A stretch of 64,000 bases of DNA, from NCBI RefSeq assembly GCF_016427565.1, contig NZ_JAELXT010000018.1:33884-97883 (forward strand), read 5' to 3'. Made by a program: the position numbers and the translations under genes. Shown one piece after another: positions 1 to 7,715 of this stretch. Under the pieces are notes generated by a model that searched no databases, was not told the origin of the DNA, and saw only the letters and a program-made list of their open reading frames with translations. Within the stretch, counting starts at the first letter, position 1; each line of letters opens with the position of its first letter. The DNA is from Microvirga splendida. GTDB lineage: Bacteria > Pseudomonadota > Alphaproteobacteria > Rhizobiales > Beijerinckiaceae.

Positions 1-9
1 ATGAGGTGG

Positions 10-1327
10 CCCAATCTGTTGCGCGTTCTGATCGCGCAAAACGCGATCGACACAAGAGCCCACGCGAAGTCACCTCATCCATCGTCCCGCGAGGGACGTC
101 TCTCCACCGGAGGGCGGATCTTGGATCTCCTCCTCTTCGGGTGACAGGCGGTTGCTCTGAGCGATCATGCGACTGCCAAGACACCCTCCTTGGTCCAGCG
201 GAACTCGGTGCCATCGCTCCAGAGGTGGTGCATGATCACAGCCAAACGGCGCGCCAGAGCCACGATGGCCTTTTGCAGGCCGCGCCGTCGGGCCACGTTC
301 ACAGCCCGGGCCTTCAGCCAGGACCATTTCTGCACCCGGGTCAGCAGCACCTGGGCCGCCTCATAGAGCAGCGCGCGCATCATGGCGTCGCCGCACAGAG
401 AGACGCGTCCGATCCGATTACTCTCGCCGGACTGATTGAGAACCGGCGTGAGCCCCAGAGCGGGGCCGACTGCCTTGGAATTCTTGAACCGCTCCGGAAT
501 GTCGATCGTGGCGCTAAAGGCCAGCGACACCACGGGACCGACACCCGGAATGGTCATCAGGCGCCGGCAGACGTCATCGTCCCGGACGGTCGCCAACACT
601 TTCCGGTGAAGAGCGGCGAAGCGCTCCCGCAGGCTCTGACGGGCTTCGAGCAGGCAAGCCATGATCTCAGCCAGCTCCGGCAGGCCGGCCACGAGCTCGC
701 GGATCCGGTCCTCGAACCTGACCTTGCCAATGACCCCGACCTTGAGGCCGAAGTTGCGCAGCAGACCGCGGATGTCGTTCTCAATGGCAATGGCTTTTTC
801 CTGCAACAACTTACGGGCCGTCAGCAGGGCGCGTCGGTTCTGGCTGGCCAGCGTCTTCACATGAACGGGCCGGAACAGGTTGACCCGCATCATCTGAGCG
901 ATGCCGCGAGCATCGTTGCGGTCAGTCTTGTTCACCTGCGCCTTCAGGAACGCCTTGGTGTGGCGCGTCTCGATGCAGATGACTGGCAGCCCGGCCATGG
1001 CCAGCCCGCTGTAGAGCCACTGCGACAGCGGACCGGCTTCGAGCCCGACCCGCTCGAGCCGCCAGGCTGGATCCTGGAGCACCTGAACCAGGTCGTCGGG
1101 ATGGCTGGTCACCTTCAGTTCGCGACAGACCTTGCCCGTCTCGTCCAGAATGCACAAAGAGGTCTCTTTGACCGAGACATCGAGGCCGGCATAATGCTTC
1201 ATGCTGCGCTTCTCCCACTGATGCTTGTGGCTGGTCCTATCCAGACCACGTTGTACCATCAGCCTGAAGCGCAGCACCTCCGACGGTCGATGAAAGATGG
1301 CGCGAAGCCGATTACCCCATCTGTTGC
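10..1327. mobile_element. IS110-family insertion sequence
   Basis: A single transposase gene (165-1202, minus) lies between two imperfect 13-bp direct repeats, CCCAATCTGTTGC at 10-22 and CCCCATCTGTTGC at 1315-1327 (12 of 13 identical). IS110 elements lack classical terminal inverted repeats and recombine at short shared core sequences, so such repeats are the expected kind of boundary. Non-coding flanks of about 140 bp (downstream of the transposase) and 110 bp (upstream) remain inside the element. The exact ends are inferred, because I have no copy of an empty site. Confidence 0.6.
165..1202 (-). CDS. IS110-family transposase
   Basis: This 345-residue protein has the IS110 two-domain architecture. 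An N-terminal DEDD RuvC-like nuclease domain shows GLDVS near residue 6 and NKTDRNDARGIA near residue 90. The C-terminal transposase_20 domain shows MTIPGVGPVVS followed by the serine-containing ALGLTPVLNQSGES segment. It catalyses excision and insertion of its own element, which in characterised IS110 members is guided by a bridge RNA from the non-coding end. I place the start at the ATG at 1202 (MKHYAGLDVS), the usual IS110 start. The open frame continues 25 codons upstream without family similarity. The gene appears intact. Confidence 0.93.
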   Translation of the reverse strand: MKHYAGLDVSVKETSLCILDETGKVCRELKVTSHPDDLVQVLQDPAWRLERVGLEAGPLSQWLYSGLAMAGLPVICIETRHTKAFLKAQVNKTDRNDARGIAQMMRVNLFRPVHVKTLASQNRRALLTARKLLQEKAIAIENDIRGLLRNFGLKVGVIGKVRFEDRIRELVAGLPELAEIMACLLEARQSLRERFAALHRKVLATVRDDDVCRRLMTIPGVGPVVSLAFSATIDIPERFKNSKAVGPALGLTPVLNQSGESNRIGRVSLCGDAMMRALLYEAAQVLLTRVQKWSWLKARAVNVARRRGLQKAIVALARRLAVIMHHLWSDGTEFRWTKEGVLAVA

Positions 1328-1439
1328 ATTAACGTGTCAAGCCACAGGATGTAGTAGCTCTTGAGGTATTTGAACGCGCTATAGTTCGTGTGCCACAAAG
1401 TTACTGCAACAGAGCCCTTGGCAGGACGATCCGGCGGAT

Positions 1440-1937
1440 TCAGTGTAGTTCCACGCTGCCCTCAAACTCTCCCCGTATCTGCTTGGCGGCGGCTGCATGC
1501 GGGCCTGCCTGCACTCGAGTATTGTTCGACAGCAAGCGGAGTGCGAGGTCAGGAGAGATGAAGGATCCGTCGGCCTTCACGCTTGTCACGGCCATAATGA
1601 TATCGCGAGCATCGATCCCTTTCAGGATATAGCCCACGGCGCCAGCCTCAAGTGCACGCACTACGTCGTCGTCGTCCGCTGAGACAGTCAGCATGACGAC
1701 CCGAGGAGGATTGGGAAGATCACGGATCGCACGCGCTGCTTCTATTCCATTGCCTGGCATTGATATGTCGAGCAGGATAAGATCGGGGTCATGGATTCTC
1801 GCAAGCTCGATCGCATCCGCCGCCGAGGCGCCTTCCCCGACGATCTCGATCATGGAGTCAAGTGCGAGCGCACGTACAAGTCCGGCTCGTAAGAGCGCGT
1901 GATCATCCACCACTACAATACGGGTTTTGTCAGCCAT
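1440..1937 (-). pseudogene. NarL/FixJ-type response regulator, DNA-binding domain lost
   Basis: The product (165 residues) is a complete CheY-like receiver domain. It has the acidic pair VVDDH near residue 10, the phosphoacceptor in LILLDISMP near residue 52, the switch threonine in VVMLTVS, and the lysine in GYILKG. Full NarL/FixJ regulators run to about 210-220 residues and end in a LuxR-type helix-turn-helix. Here the frame ends in an unrelated tail and a stop, with no LTxRE motif in the bases that follow. The start at 1937 overlaps the kinase stop (ATGGCTGA), so the two genes form an operon. It may still be expressed as a receiver-only protein, but it cannot bind DNA in the usual way. The loss probably belongs to the rearrangement that brought in the neighbouring IS110. 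Confidence 0.8.
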
Positions 1938-3348
1938 CTTGGCTCGCCTCAGCAACAACAACGGTCATTTCAACCCTTGTACCCCCGCTCGTCCTCTGAC
2001 TCACACAAAAGACGCCGCCCAGACTCTCGACTCGATCCCTTAAGCCTACAAGGCCTAGGCTGAAGTCCCGGCCGACCGTGCCGCTGGGGCCTATTCCTCC
2101 GTCATCCTGCATGACCAGGTGTAGAGCAGCGCCGTCGAGCTTGCATGTTATCAACTGACCATTGCCACCTGCGTGGCGGAAGGCGTTGTTGAGCCCCTCC
2201 TGGACAAACCGGTACGCGCAGATCTTAATCGCATACGTGAGGGCACATGGAATCTCATCGCAATGAACGGCAACCTTCGTCCCTGTCCGCCGCTCATGAT
2301 CGGAGACCACTCGTCTAATGATATCCGGGAGCGGTAGACCTTCTATCTCGGGCAGCATCAGCCCCTTCGACATGGTTCGAATGTCGCCGAGGGCCTCCGA
2401 AAGCACGGAATTCAGCAACTGCAATTCTTCTTCCCGTTTCGCAGGTGTCTGGGCGCGCCGGACGTGCTCTACGGTTAGAGCGGCTAGGCCGATGAGCTGC
2501 GCGGGGCCATCGTGCAAGTCCGCGCCGACTCTCCGCAGGTTGTTCTCAGTCAGTTCGGCGACGCGGCCGGAGGCCCGCTGAGCCCGCTCCTTAAGGATTT
2601 GATTGTGTTGGGATGTGTGCTCGATCTCGACCAATCGCTCGTGAAGCTGGCGCTGCTGGAGGCGGATCAGTCTATTGCCCCGATACACGATTCCGAACAG
2701 GCCCGTCATGATGAGCGCAGTCGCACCTCCGATCGCCAGCCAAGTTTTGAGGCGCAGCCACCAAAGCTCGCGCTCAAGCGATGCGGAGCTCTCGTGAATC
2801 TCGGCAACGGCGATGACACGGCCTGAGCGATCCTCGCGAAGGGGAACGTAGATTTCGAGATACTTGCCGCTGATATTCCGGATCAGATTTGAACGCTCGA
2901 AAACATCGGCATACTGGGCAGAGACCTGTCCTTCCAGGGCTCTTACAAGTCCGTCAGGCGGAGGAAACGTCTGGCCAGCCAAACCGGGGGTCGTTGAATA
3001 CGCAATGCGTCCACTTGCCTTCCAGATCTCCAGGTACGGAAATCGCTGCTTAAATTGATCTTCTCCCAGGTACCGATCCAGCTCGGCTGCTTGGCCAACA
3101 GATAAAACTTCTGCCGTCGCGAGTTCTTGGGTCAGCGGCTCAAGAATGCTGTCCAGGAGGAGAGCCGTTGCCGAGGCAGTGTTCTCGATCGTCACCTTCG
3201 AAGCGATCTTGGCGGTGAACCAGCCGGCAGCCATCATCGCCACAAGCATAATGACGCTTCCGGTCAGCGCGAACTGGTGGGTGAGGCTCACCGGACCCGG
3301 GCCAGGGCTCCGACTTTGCAACCTTGTCGGCGACACCCACTCTGACAT
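1930..3348 (-). CDS. NarX/UhpB-type sensor histidine kinase
   Basis: This is a membrane sensor kinase of about 472 residues. It has a first transmembrane helix (about residues 25-48), an extracytoplasmic sensor region of about 130 residues, a second helix (about 200-220), a coiled-coil linker, a HisKA_3 dimerisation domain with the phosphorylated histidine in LHDGPAQLI, and an HATPase_c domain with the N box (FVQEGLNNAFRHA), DDGGIG and GLVGLRDRVESLGG. It would phosphorylate the receiver encoded by the overlapping downstream gene. The chosen start is the ATG at 3348 (MSEWVSP), preceded by a GGGG stretch; the open frame begins 20 codons earlier. The stimulus cannot be told from sequence. Because the partner regulator has lost its output domain, the pathway is probably broken here. 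Confidence 0.88.
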   Translation of the reverse strand: MSEWVSPTRLQSRSPGPGPVSLTHQFALTGSVIMLVAMMAAGWFTAKIASKVTIENTASATALLLDSILEPLTQELATAEVLSVGQAAELDRYLGEDQFKQRFPYLEIWKASGRIAYSTTPGLAGQTFPPPDGLVRALEGQVSAQYADVFERSNLIRNISGKYLEIYVPLREDRSGRVIAVAEIHESSASLERELWWLRLKTWLAIGGATALIMTGLFGIVYRGNRLIRLQQRQLHERLVEIEHTSQHNQILKERAQRASGRVAELTENNLRRVGADLHDGPAQLIGLAALTVEHVRRAQTPAKREEELQLLNSVLSEALGDIRTMSKGLMLPEIEGLPLPDIIRRVVSDHERRTGTKVAVHCDEIPCALTYAIKICAYRFVQEGLNNAFRHAGGNGQLITCKLDGAALHLVMQDDGGIGPSGTVGRDFSLGLVGLRDRVESLGGVFCVSQRTSGGTRVEMTVVVAEASQDG

Positions 3349-3408
3349 CGTTGCCCCGAATGTTACCCTTGAGCGCCTGAAGGTACACAAGGGTAAGTTT
3401 TCCTGCAA

Positions 3409-3763
3409 TCAACCTTCGTCTGGGAGGAGGTCGGACTTTCGTCCAGACGAGGATCCTTGTCCGAAGCCGTGACGCCAAATTTGGACGGACCTGCCCTCTA
3501 TAGGTTTCTTTTGAAAAGCCTGTCCACACAATACTTTAACGCGGTTAAGGGCCTGCATGGATTTGTTGCCGCGGCTCAGTATTGGCGCCTATAAGCTGTC
3601 AGAAAATCGATATAACTCTGTCGAGTTACCCCTTCAGACGTCTCATGCAGTTCGCACAATGCAGCTCTATCCCCGCATTGAACGGCGTTCTTCCTGCGCA
3701 CATGCCAGGATCATAAGGATCCCTCGGGAACGCGATACTGTAAGCAACACTAGGAGCGCGCTC
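3409..3763. other. Intergenic region between sensor kinase and merR
   Basis: No credible gene is present. The region should carry the promoter of the minus-strand kinase operon, near 3400-3500, where an AT-rich patch occurs. At its right edge lies the start of a perfect palindrome described separately. Confidence 0.5.
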
Positions 3764-3774
3764 CTAGTGTTGCT
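3743..3774. terminator. 32-bp perfect palindrome at the 3' end of merR
   Basis: The half-site AGCAACACTAGGAGCG is followed directly by its exact reverse complement. The palindrome covers the last codons and the TAG stop of the minus-strand merR gene. As RNA it would fold into a stem of up to 16 bp, so it may act as a terminator or 3' stabiliser. The usual run of U residues is missing, so a protein-binding or recombination site is also possible. Confidence 0.5.
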
Positions 3775-4180
3775 GGTGCTGACACTCACCATGATCGGCG
3801 AGCACCTCGATGATCCGGCACTCGGATATCCGTCGGTTGTCGCACGCGACCATGGCCTCCAGCTCGTCGCGCAGGGCGGTTAGGCGGGCGATTTTGTCCT
3901 TCACCTCGTCCAGATGGGCCTTGGTGATGTCGTGCACCTCGCCGCAGCAGCGGTCGGGATCATCCGCGAGGCCCAGGAGTTGCCGGATGGCATCGACCTC
4001 GAACCCGAGCTCCCGCGCGTGGCGGATGAAGTTGAGGCGGCGCACCTCGGCCGGGCCATAGCGCCGCTGTTGGCCCTCGGTCCTGGCTGGCGAAGGCAGA
4101 AGGCCGATCTGTTCGTAGTATCGGATCGTCGGGATCTTCACTCCGGTTCGTCGAGACAGGTCGCCAATGGCGAGATTCAT
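3764..4180 (-). CDS. MerR-family metal-responsive regulator (CadR/PbrR/ZntR type)
   Basis: This 138-residue protein starts with the winged helix-turn-helix typical of MerR proteins (SRRTGVKIPTIRYYEQIGLL, residues 9-28). A dimerisation helix and a metal-binding C-terminus follow. Cys78, Cys79, Cys113, Cys121 and Cys133 are present; Cys78, Cys113 and Cys121 match the three-cysteine pattern of the CadR/PbrR class, pointing to Cd, Pb or Zn sensing. The gene is divergent from the P1B-ATPase gene, with a 19-bp-spacer promoter between them, the standard arrangement for MerR activation of an efflux pump. The last codons lie inside a perfect palindrome. Exact metal specificity cannot be read from sequence. 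Confidence 0.92.
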   Translation of the reverse strand: MNLAIGDLSRRTGVKIPTIRYYEQIGLLPSPARTEGQQRRYGPAEVRRLNFIRHARELGFEVDAIRQLLGLADDPDRCCGEVHDITKAHLDEVKDKIARLTALRDELEAMVACDNRRISECRIIEVLADHGECQHQQH

Positions 4181-4191
4181 GCAAAACCCTC

Positions 4192-4222
4192 TTGATCCTC
4201 TAACCGCTAGAGGTTGTAGGCT
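4192..4222 (+). promoter_or_regulatory. MerR-type promoter/operator of metal cluster 1
   Basis: The -35 hexamer TTGATC (4192-4197) and -10 hexamer TAGGCT (4217-4222) are separated by exactly 19 bp. The spacer region holds the inverted repeat CCTCTAACCGCTAGAGG (4197-4213). The over-long spacer with a central dyad is the signature of promoters that MerR proteins activate by DNA distortion. It faces the ATPase gene at 4257 and sits just upstream of the divergent merR. Confidence 0.88.
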
Positions 4223-4256
4223 GCCCGGCAGATAAGAACGAATTGGATTTTTGGCA

Positions 4257-6374
4257 ATGACCGACCGTTTGCGTTACCGCGTCGAGGGCATGGATTGCGG
4301 GAGCTGCGCCCGCAAGATCGAAACCGCGCTCACCCGCGTGCCCGGCGTTTCTGACGTCAACATCACGACCACCACCGAGACCCTGCGCCTGCGGGTCGAC
4401 GGGCCCGGTACGGGTGAGCAGGTTGAGAAGGTGGTCCGCGACCTCGGCTACGGCATCTTGCCCATCAGCGAGGAGGCGGGGCATCACCATGACCACGGGA
4501 CTGACGATGGTCCCTGGTGGCGCTCGGCCAAGGGGTGGCTCACGCTCTTCTGCGGCATCGCCCTCGCCGCCGCCTGGGGACTGGCCGCGCTCCTGCCGGG
4601 CTATGAGGCCTGGCTCTACACTGCCGCCATGGCCATCGGGCTGGTGCCGATCGCCCGCCGAGCCGTGTCCGCGGCCCTGGCCGGCGCACCCTTCACCATC
4701 GAGACCCTGATGAGCATCGCCGCAATCGGCGCGGTGATCATCGGCGAGACCGAGGAGGCCGCCATCGTGGTGCTGCTGTTCCTCGTCGGCGAGTTGCTGG
4801 AGGGCGTTGCCGCCGGCCGTGCCCGGGCCAGCATCCGGTCCCTGACCAGCTTGGTGCCGAAGACCGCCTTCATCGAGCGCGATGGCAGCTTGGCCGAGGT
4901 TCAGGCGGAGACCCTCGCGGTAGGCGACGTGATTGCGGTCCGGCCCGGCGACCGGGTTCCGGCCGACGGTCTCATCGTGTCGGGTGAGAGCGCCATCGAC
5001 GAGGCTCCGGTCACGGGCGAGAGCACCCCGAAGCGCAAGGGGGAGGGCGAAAGCGTCTTCGCCGGCACCATCAACACCGACGGCACCCTGCGCGTGCGGG
5101 TCACCGCCGAGGCGCAGGACAACACCATCGCCCGGGTGGTCCGTCTGGTCGAGGAGGCGCAGGAGGCGAAGGCCCCGACCGAGCGCTTCATCGACCGCTT
5201 CTCGCGCTACTACACCCCCGCCGTGCTTGTCGTCGGTGCCCTCGTGGCCATCCTGCCGCCGCTGCTGGGCGGTGAGCCTTGGGGTGAGTGGATCTACAAA
5301 GGACTGGCCGTTCTGCTGATCGGCTGCCCCTGCGCCCTCGTGATCTCGACCCCGGCCGCCATCGCGGCAGGCCTGGCGGCGGGCGCCCGGCGTGGCCTGC
5401 TGATCAAAGGCGGCGCGGTGCTGGAAATCCTTGGCAAGGTTACGGCGGTTGCCCTCGACAAGACCGGCACGCTGACCGAAGGTCGTCCCAAGGTCACCGA
5501 CATCGTTGCCTTGCAGGGCACCGAGCGTGAGATCCTGGAGGATGCGGCCGCCCTCGACGCCACCTCGTCCCATCCCATCGCTAAGGCCATCGTAGCCCGT
5601 GCGCGGGCCGACGGGATTGAGGTCGCTCCCGCAGTCGGCGTGATGGCGCTCGGCGGAAAGGGCGTGAAGGGACGCTTCCGTCGCCGTGGGCTGTATCTGG
5701 GCTCGCCCAAAGCGACGGCTGCCATCGCGCCGCTTCCGCCGGAGGCCGACGCCCGCATCAGTGCTTTGCAGGAGGAGGGCAAGACCGTGTCCGTTCTCCT
5801 CGTGAACGACACGCCCGTCGGTCTGATCGCCGTGCGGGACGAGCCCCGTGAGGATGCCATCGCCGGCTTGCAGGCGCTCAAGGCGCGCGGGATCACGCCA
5901 ATCATGCTCACCGGAGACAACGCCAGGACGGCGGCGGCCATCGCCCGTACCTTGGGCGTGGAGCCCCGCGCCGACCTGCTGCCGCAGGACAAGCTCCGGA
6001 TCGTCAACGAACTCAAGGCGCAGGGGCAGGTGGTCGCCAAGGTCGGCGATGGCATCAACGACGCCCCGGCGCTGGCGGCGGCGGATGTCGGCATCGCCAT
6101 GGGCGGCGGTACGGACGTGGCTCTGGAGACCGCGGACGGCGCTGTGCTGCACGGCCGGGTCCTCGACATCGCCCGCATGATCGCGCTCTCCGAAGCCACC
6201 ATGGGCAACATCCGCCAGAACATCGTCGTGGCGCTCGGGCTCAAGGCAGTGTTCCTGGTCACCACCATCCTTGGCATCACGGGCCTGTGGCCTGCCATTC
6301 TCGCCGACACGGGCGCGACGGTGCTGGTCACCGCCAACGCCATGCGCCTGCTCGGCTTCCGCGGCAATGCGTGA
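4257..6374 (+). CDS. Zn/Cd/Pb-translocating P1B-type ATPase
   Basis: This 705-residue inner-membrane pump exports divalent soft metals using ATP. One N-terminal HMA domain carries the metal-binding GMDCGSC (Cys14, Cys17), followed by a short His-rich stretch (HHHDH). Other landmarks are the transmembrane metal site CPC (Cys357, Cys359), the phosphorylated aspartate in DKTGTLTEG (about Asp401) and the hinge motif GDGINDAPAL. CPC with an HMA of this type points to the ZntA/CadA/PbrA group. The ATG at 4257 is preferred over an in-frame TTG at 4251. The gene lies immediately downstream of a MerR-type promoter and heads a run of closely packed genes (methyltransferase, lspA and others). Confidence 0.95.
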   Translation: MTDRLRYRVEGMDCGSCARKIETALTRVPGVSDVNITTTTETLRLRVDGPGTGEQVEKVVRDLGYGILPISEEAGHHHDHGTDDGPWWRSAKGWLTLFCGIALAAAWGLAALLPGYEAWLYTAAMAIGLVPIARRAVSAALAGAPFTIETLMSIAAIGAVIIGETEEAAIVVLLFLVGELLEGVAAGRARASIRSLTSLVPKTAFIERDGSLAEVQAETLAVGDVIAVRPGDRVPADGLIVSGESAIDEAPVTGESTPKRKGEGESVFAGTINTDGTLRVRVTAEAQDNTIARVVRLVEEAQEAKAPTERFIDRFSRYYTPAVLVVGALVAILPPLLGGEPWGEWIYKGLAVLLIGCPCALVISTPAAIAAGLAAGARRGLLIKGGAVLEILGKVTAVALDKTGTLTEGRPKVTDIVALQGTEREILEDAAALDATSSHPIAKAIVARARADGIEVAPAVGVMALGGKGVKGRFRRRGLYLGSPKATAAIAPLPPEADARISALQEEGKTVSVLLVNDTPVGLIAVRDEPREDAIAGLQALKARGITPIMLTGDNARTAAAIARTLGVEPRADLLPQDKLRIVNELKAQGQVVAKVGDGINDAPALAAADVGIAMGGGTDVALETADGAVLHGRVLDIARMIALSEATMGNIRQNIVVALGLKAVFLVTTILGITGLWPAILADTGATVLVTANAMRLLGFRGNA

Positions 6375-6381
6375 GGGCGGC

Positions 6382-7056
6382 ATGAAGGCCACTCCGCGCC
6401 CGTTCGTCCCCGCGCTCGGGCTCCACAGCCTGACAGGGTTCTACGACGGCCTGATCGCCCGCTTCCTGGCCGAGGATGTCTGGAAGGCATGGCTCGTCGC
6501 CACCATCGCGCCGAAGCCCGGCGACGTCATCGTCGACCTTGGATGCGGTACCGGGACGCTCGCGTCGATGCTGAAGGCGGCTTCTCCCCAGGCCACTGTC
6601 GTCGGGATCGACCCCGACCAGGCAATGCTGGGTCGTGCCAGGGCCAAGGCCGCCGAAGCACACCTGGACATCCGTTTCGAGCAAGCATTCGCGGATGCCC
6701 TGCCGCTGGACGGCGGGTCCGCGACCGCGGTCGTGTCAAGCCTTGTCTTCCACCACTTGGAGCAGCCCACCAAGCGGGCCGCGTTCGCGGAGGCCTTCAG
6801 GGTTCTGCGCCCGGGAGGCCGCATCGTGATTGCGGACTGGGCCCAGCCGGACAACCTCCTGATGCGCCTCGCCTACCTTCCCGTGCAGGTCTTCGACGGT
6901 TTTTCGAACACGCGCGACAACCTCCAGGGTCTCCTGCCTGAGCTGATGCAGCAGACGGGGTTTGAGGATATCCGGCAGGTTCACCGTCGCAGGACGATCT
7001 TTGGAAACCTGACCTTCCTGCACGGCATGAAGCACGTTGGGATGGACGCGCCGTGA
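6382..7056 (+). CDS. Class I SAM-dependent methyltransferase
   Basis: This protein of about 224 residues has the Rossmann-fold methyltransferase motifs: motif I VDLGCGTGTLA near residue 50, the acidic residue of motif II in VVGIDPD, and the post-motif RVLRPGGRIVIADW. It resembles UbiE/Coq5-like and other methyltransferase_11 enzymes, but the substrate is not evident. Two starts are possible: ATG 6367, overlapping the ATPase stop, or ATG 6382, preceded by GAGGGCGG. The second is preferred. The gene ends in a 4-bp GTGA overlap with lspA, so it is translated within the metal operon. Similar genes occur next to P1B-ATPases in other Alphaproteobacteria to my recollection, but their role is not established. 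Confidence 0.85.
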   Translation: MKATPRPFVPALGLHSLTGFYDGLIARFLAEDVWKAWLVATIAPKPGDVIVDLGCGTGTLASMLKAASPQATVVGIDPDQAMLGRARAKAAEAHLDIRFEQAFADALPLDGGSATAVVSSLVFHHLEQPTKRAAFAEAFRVLRPGGRIVIADWAQPDNLLMRLAYLPVQVFDGFSNTRDNLQGLLPELMQQTGFEDIRQVHRRRTIFGNLTFLHGMKHVGMDAP

Positions 7057-7565
7057 GTGCCCGATCGACTGTCCTCGTCCTCGGCCTGATCGCGCTCACG
7101 GCCACTGTCGACCTCGGGACCAAGCTCCTCGCCTCCATGTACCTGACGAATACGGTGGAGCCCCTTTTGCCCTTCCTGAGCCTCTCGCTGGCGTTCAACC
7201 GCGGCGTCAGCTTCAGCATGTTCTCGGCAGATACGGGGACAGGGGTCGCCATCCTGTTGATCGTGCAGGCATTGGCGACCGCTTTCGTGACCTGGTCCGC
7301 CCTGCGGGCCCGAGGCCTGGGCGAGCGCACCGGGTTCGGCCTAATCGCCGGAGGCGCCCTGGGGAATCTGATCGACAGGGTGCTGGATGGGGCTGTGACC
7401 GACTTCCTCGACCTTCATCCCATGGCTTGGCGGCTATTCACGTTCAACATAGCCGACGTCTTTATTTCCGCGGGTGTTGCCCTGCTCGTGATCGATGCCT
7501 TTCGCGGATCTCGTGCAGAGCCGGTGCGTCCCGGTGTGCGCGCGCAGGAAAGGCGCTCCGGATGA
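7053..7565 (+). CDS. lspA: Lipoprotein signal peptidase (signal peptidase II), copy 1
   Basis: This 170-residue inner-membrane aspartyl protease cleaves prolipoprotein signal peptides. It has about four transmembrane helices and all conserved LspA boxes: NRGVSFSMF, GGALGNLIDRVLDGAVTDFLD with the first catalytic Asp, and FNIADVFI with the second. Translation starts at GTG 7053, overlapping the methyltransferase stop by GTGA. LspA homologues are found in lead-resistance (pbr) operons, where PbrC processes the lipid-modified partner PbrB. Its place behind a P1B-ATPase under MerR control fits that model, although no PbrB-like phosphatase is visible here. A second lspA accompanies metal cluster 2. 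Confidence 0.95.
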   Translation: MSARSTVLVLGLIALTATVDLGTKLLASMYLTNTVEPLLPFLSLSLAFNRGVSFSMFSADTGTGVAILLIVQALATAFVTWSALRARGLGERTGFGLIAGGALGNLIDRVLDGAVTDFLDLHPMAWRLFTFNIADVFISAGVALLVIDAFRGSRAEPVRPGVRAQERRSG

Positions 7566-7702
7566 GCGATGATGACGTTCGTCTCCAGGATCATTCCCGC
7601 CTGACACCCGCCTGTTGGCGGACGCTGCGGACCGAGCAGGGCGCATCCCCGTCCAAGACGGCCGCAGCAAAGGGTTTCGGCGACATGGCCTCGCTCGGCT
7701 GA
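7562..7702 (+). pseudogene. Remnant of the 5' end of a cation-efflux gene
   Basis: This 46-codon frame starts at ATG 7562, overlapping the lspA stop by ATGA. Its first residues (MSDDDVRLQDHSRLTPACWR) match the start of the cation transporter at 8975 (MSGDDDDDNKIQDYSHVTPA). After about 24 residues the similarity ends and a stop follows. I read it as a truncated copy of that transporter's N-terminus, left when the P450 gene came to lie between lspA and the transporter. It could still be translated because of the start-stop overlap. Confidence 0.6.
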
Positions 7703-7715
7703 ACGGAGATTGCCT

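Noticed and set aside
6..1364. A 452-codon plus-strand open frame across the IS110 element
   Set aside because: It is antisense to a clear IS110 transposase and has no domain of its own.
4200..6392. A 730-codon minus-strand open frame opposite ATPase 1
   Set aside because: It mirrors the codon structure of the well-supported ATPase gene, has biased Arg/Gly/Asp/His composition and no recognisable domain. It is a GC-driven shadow frame.
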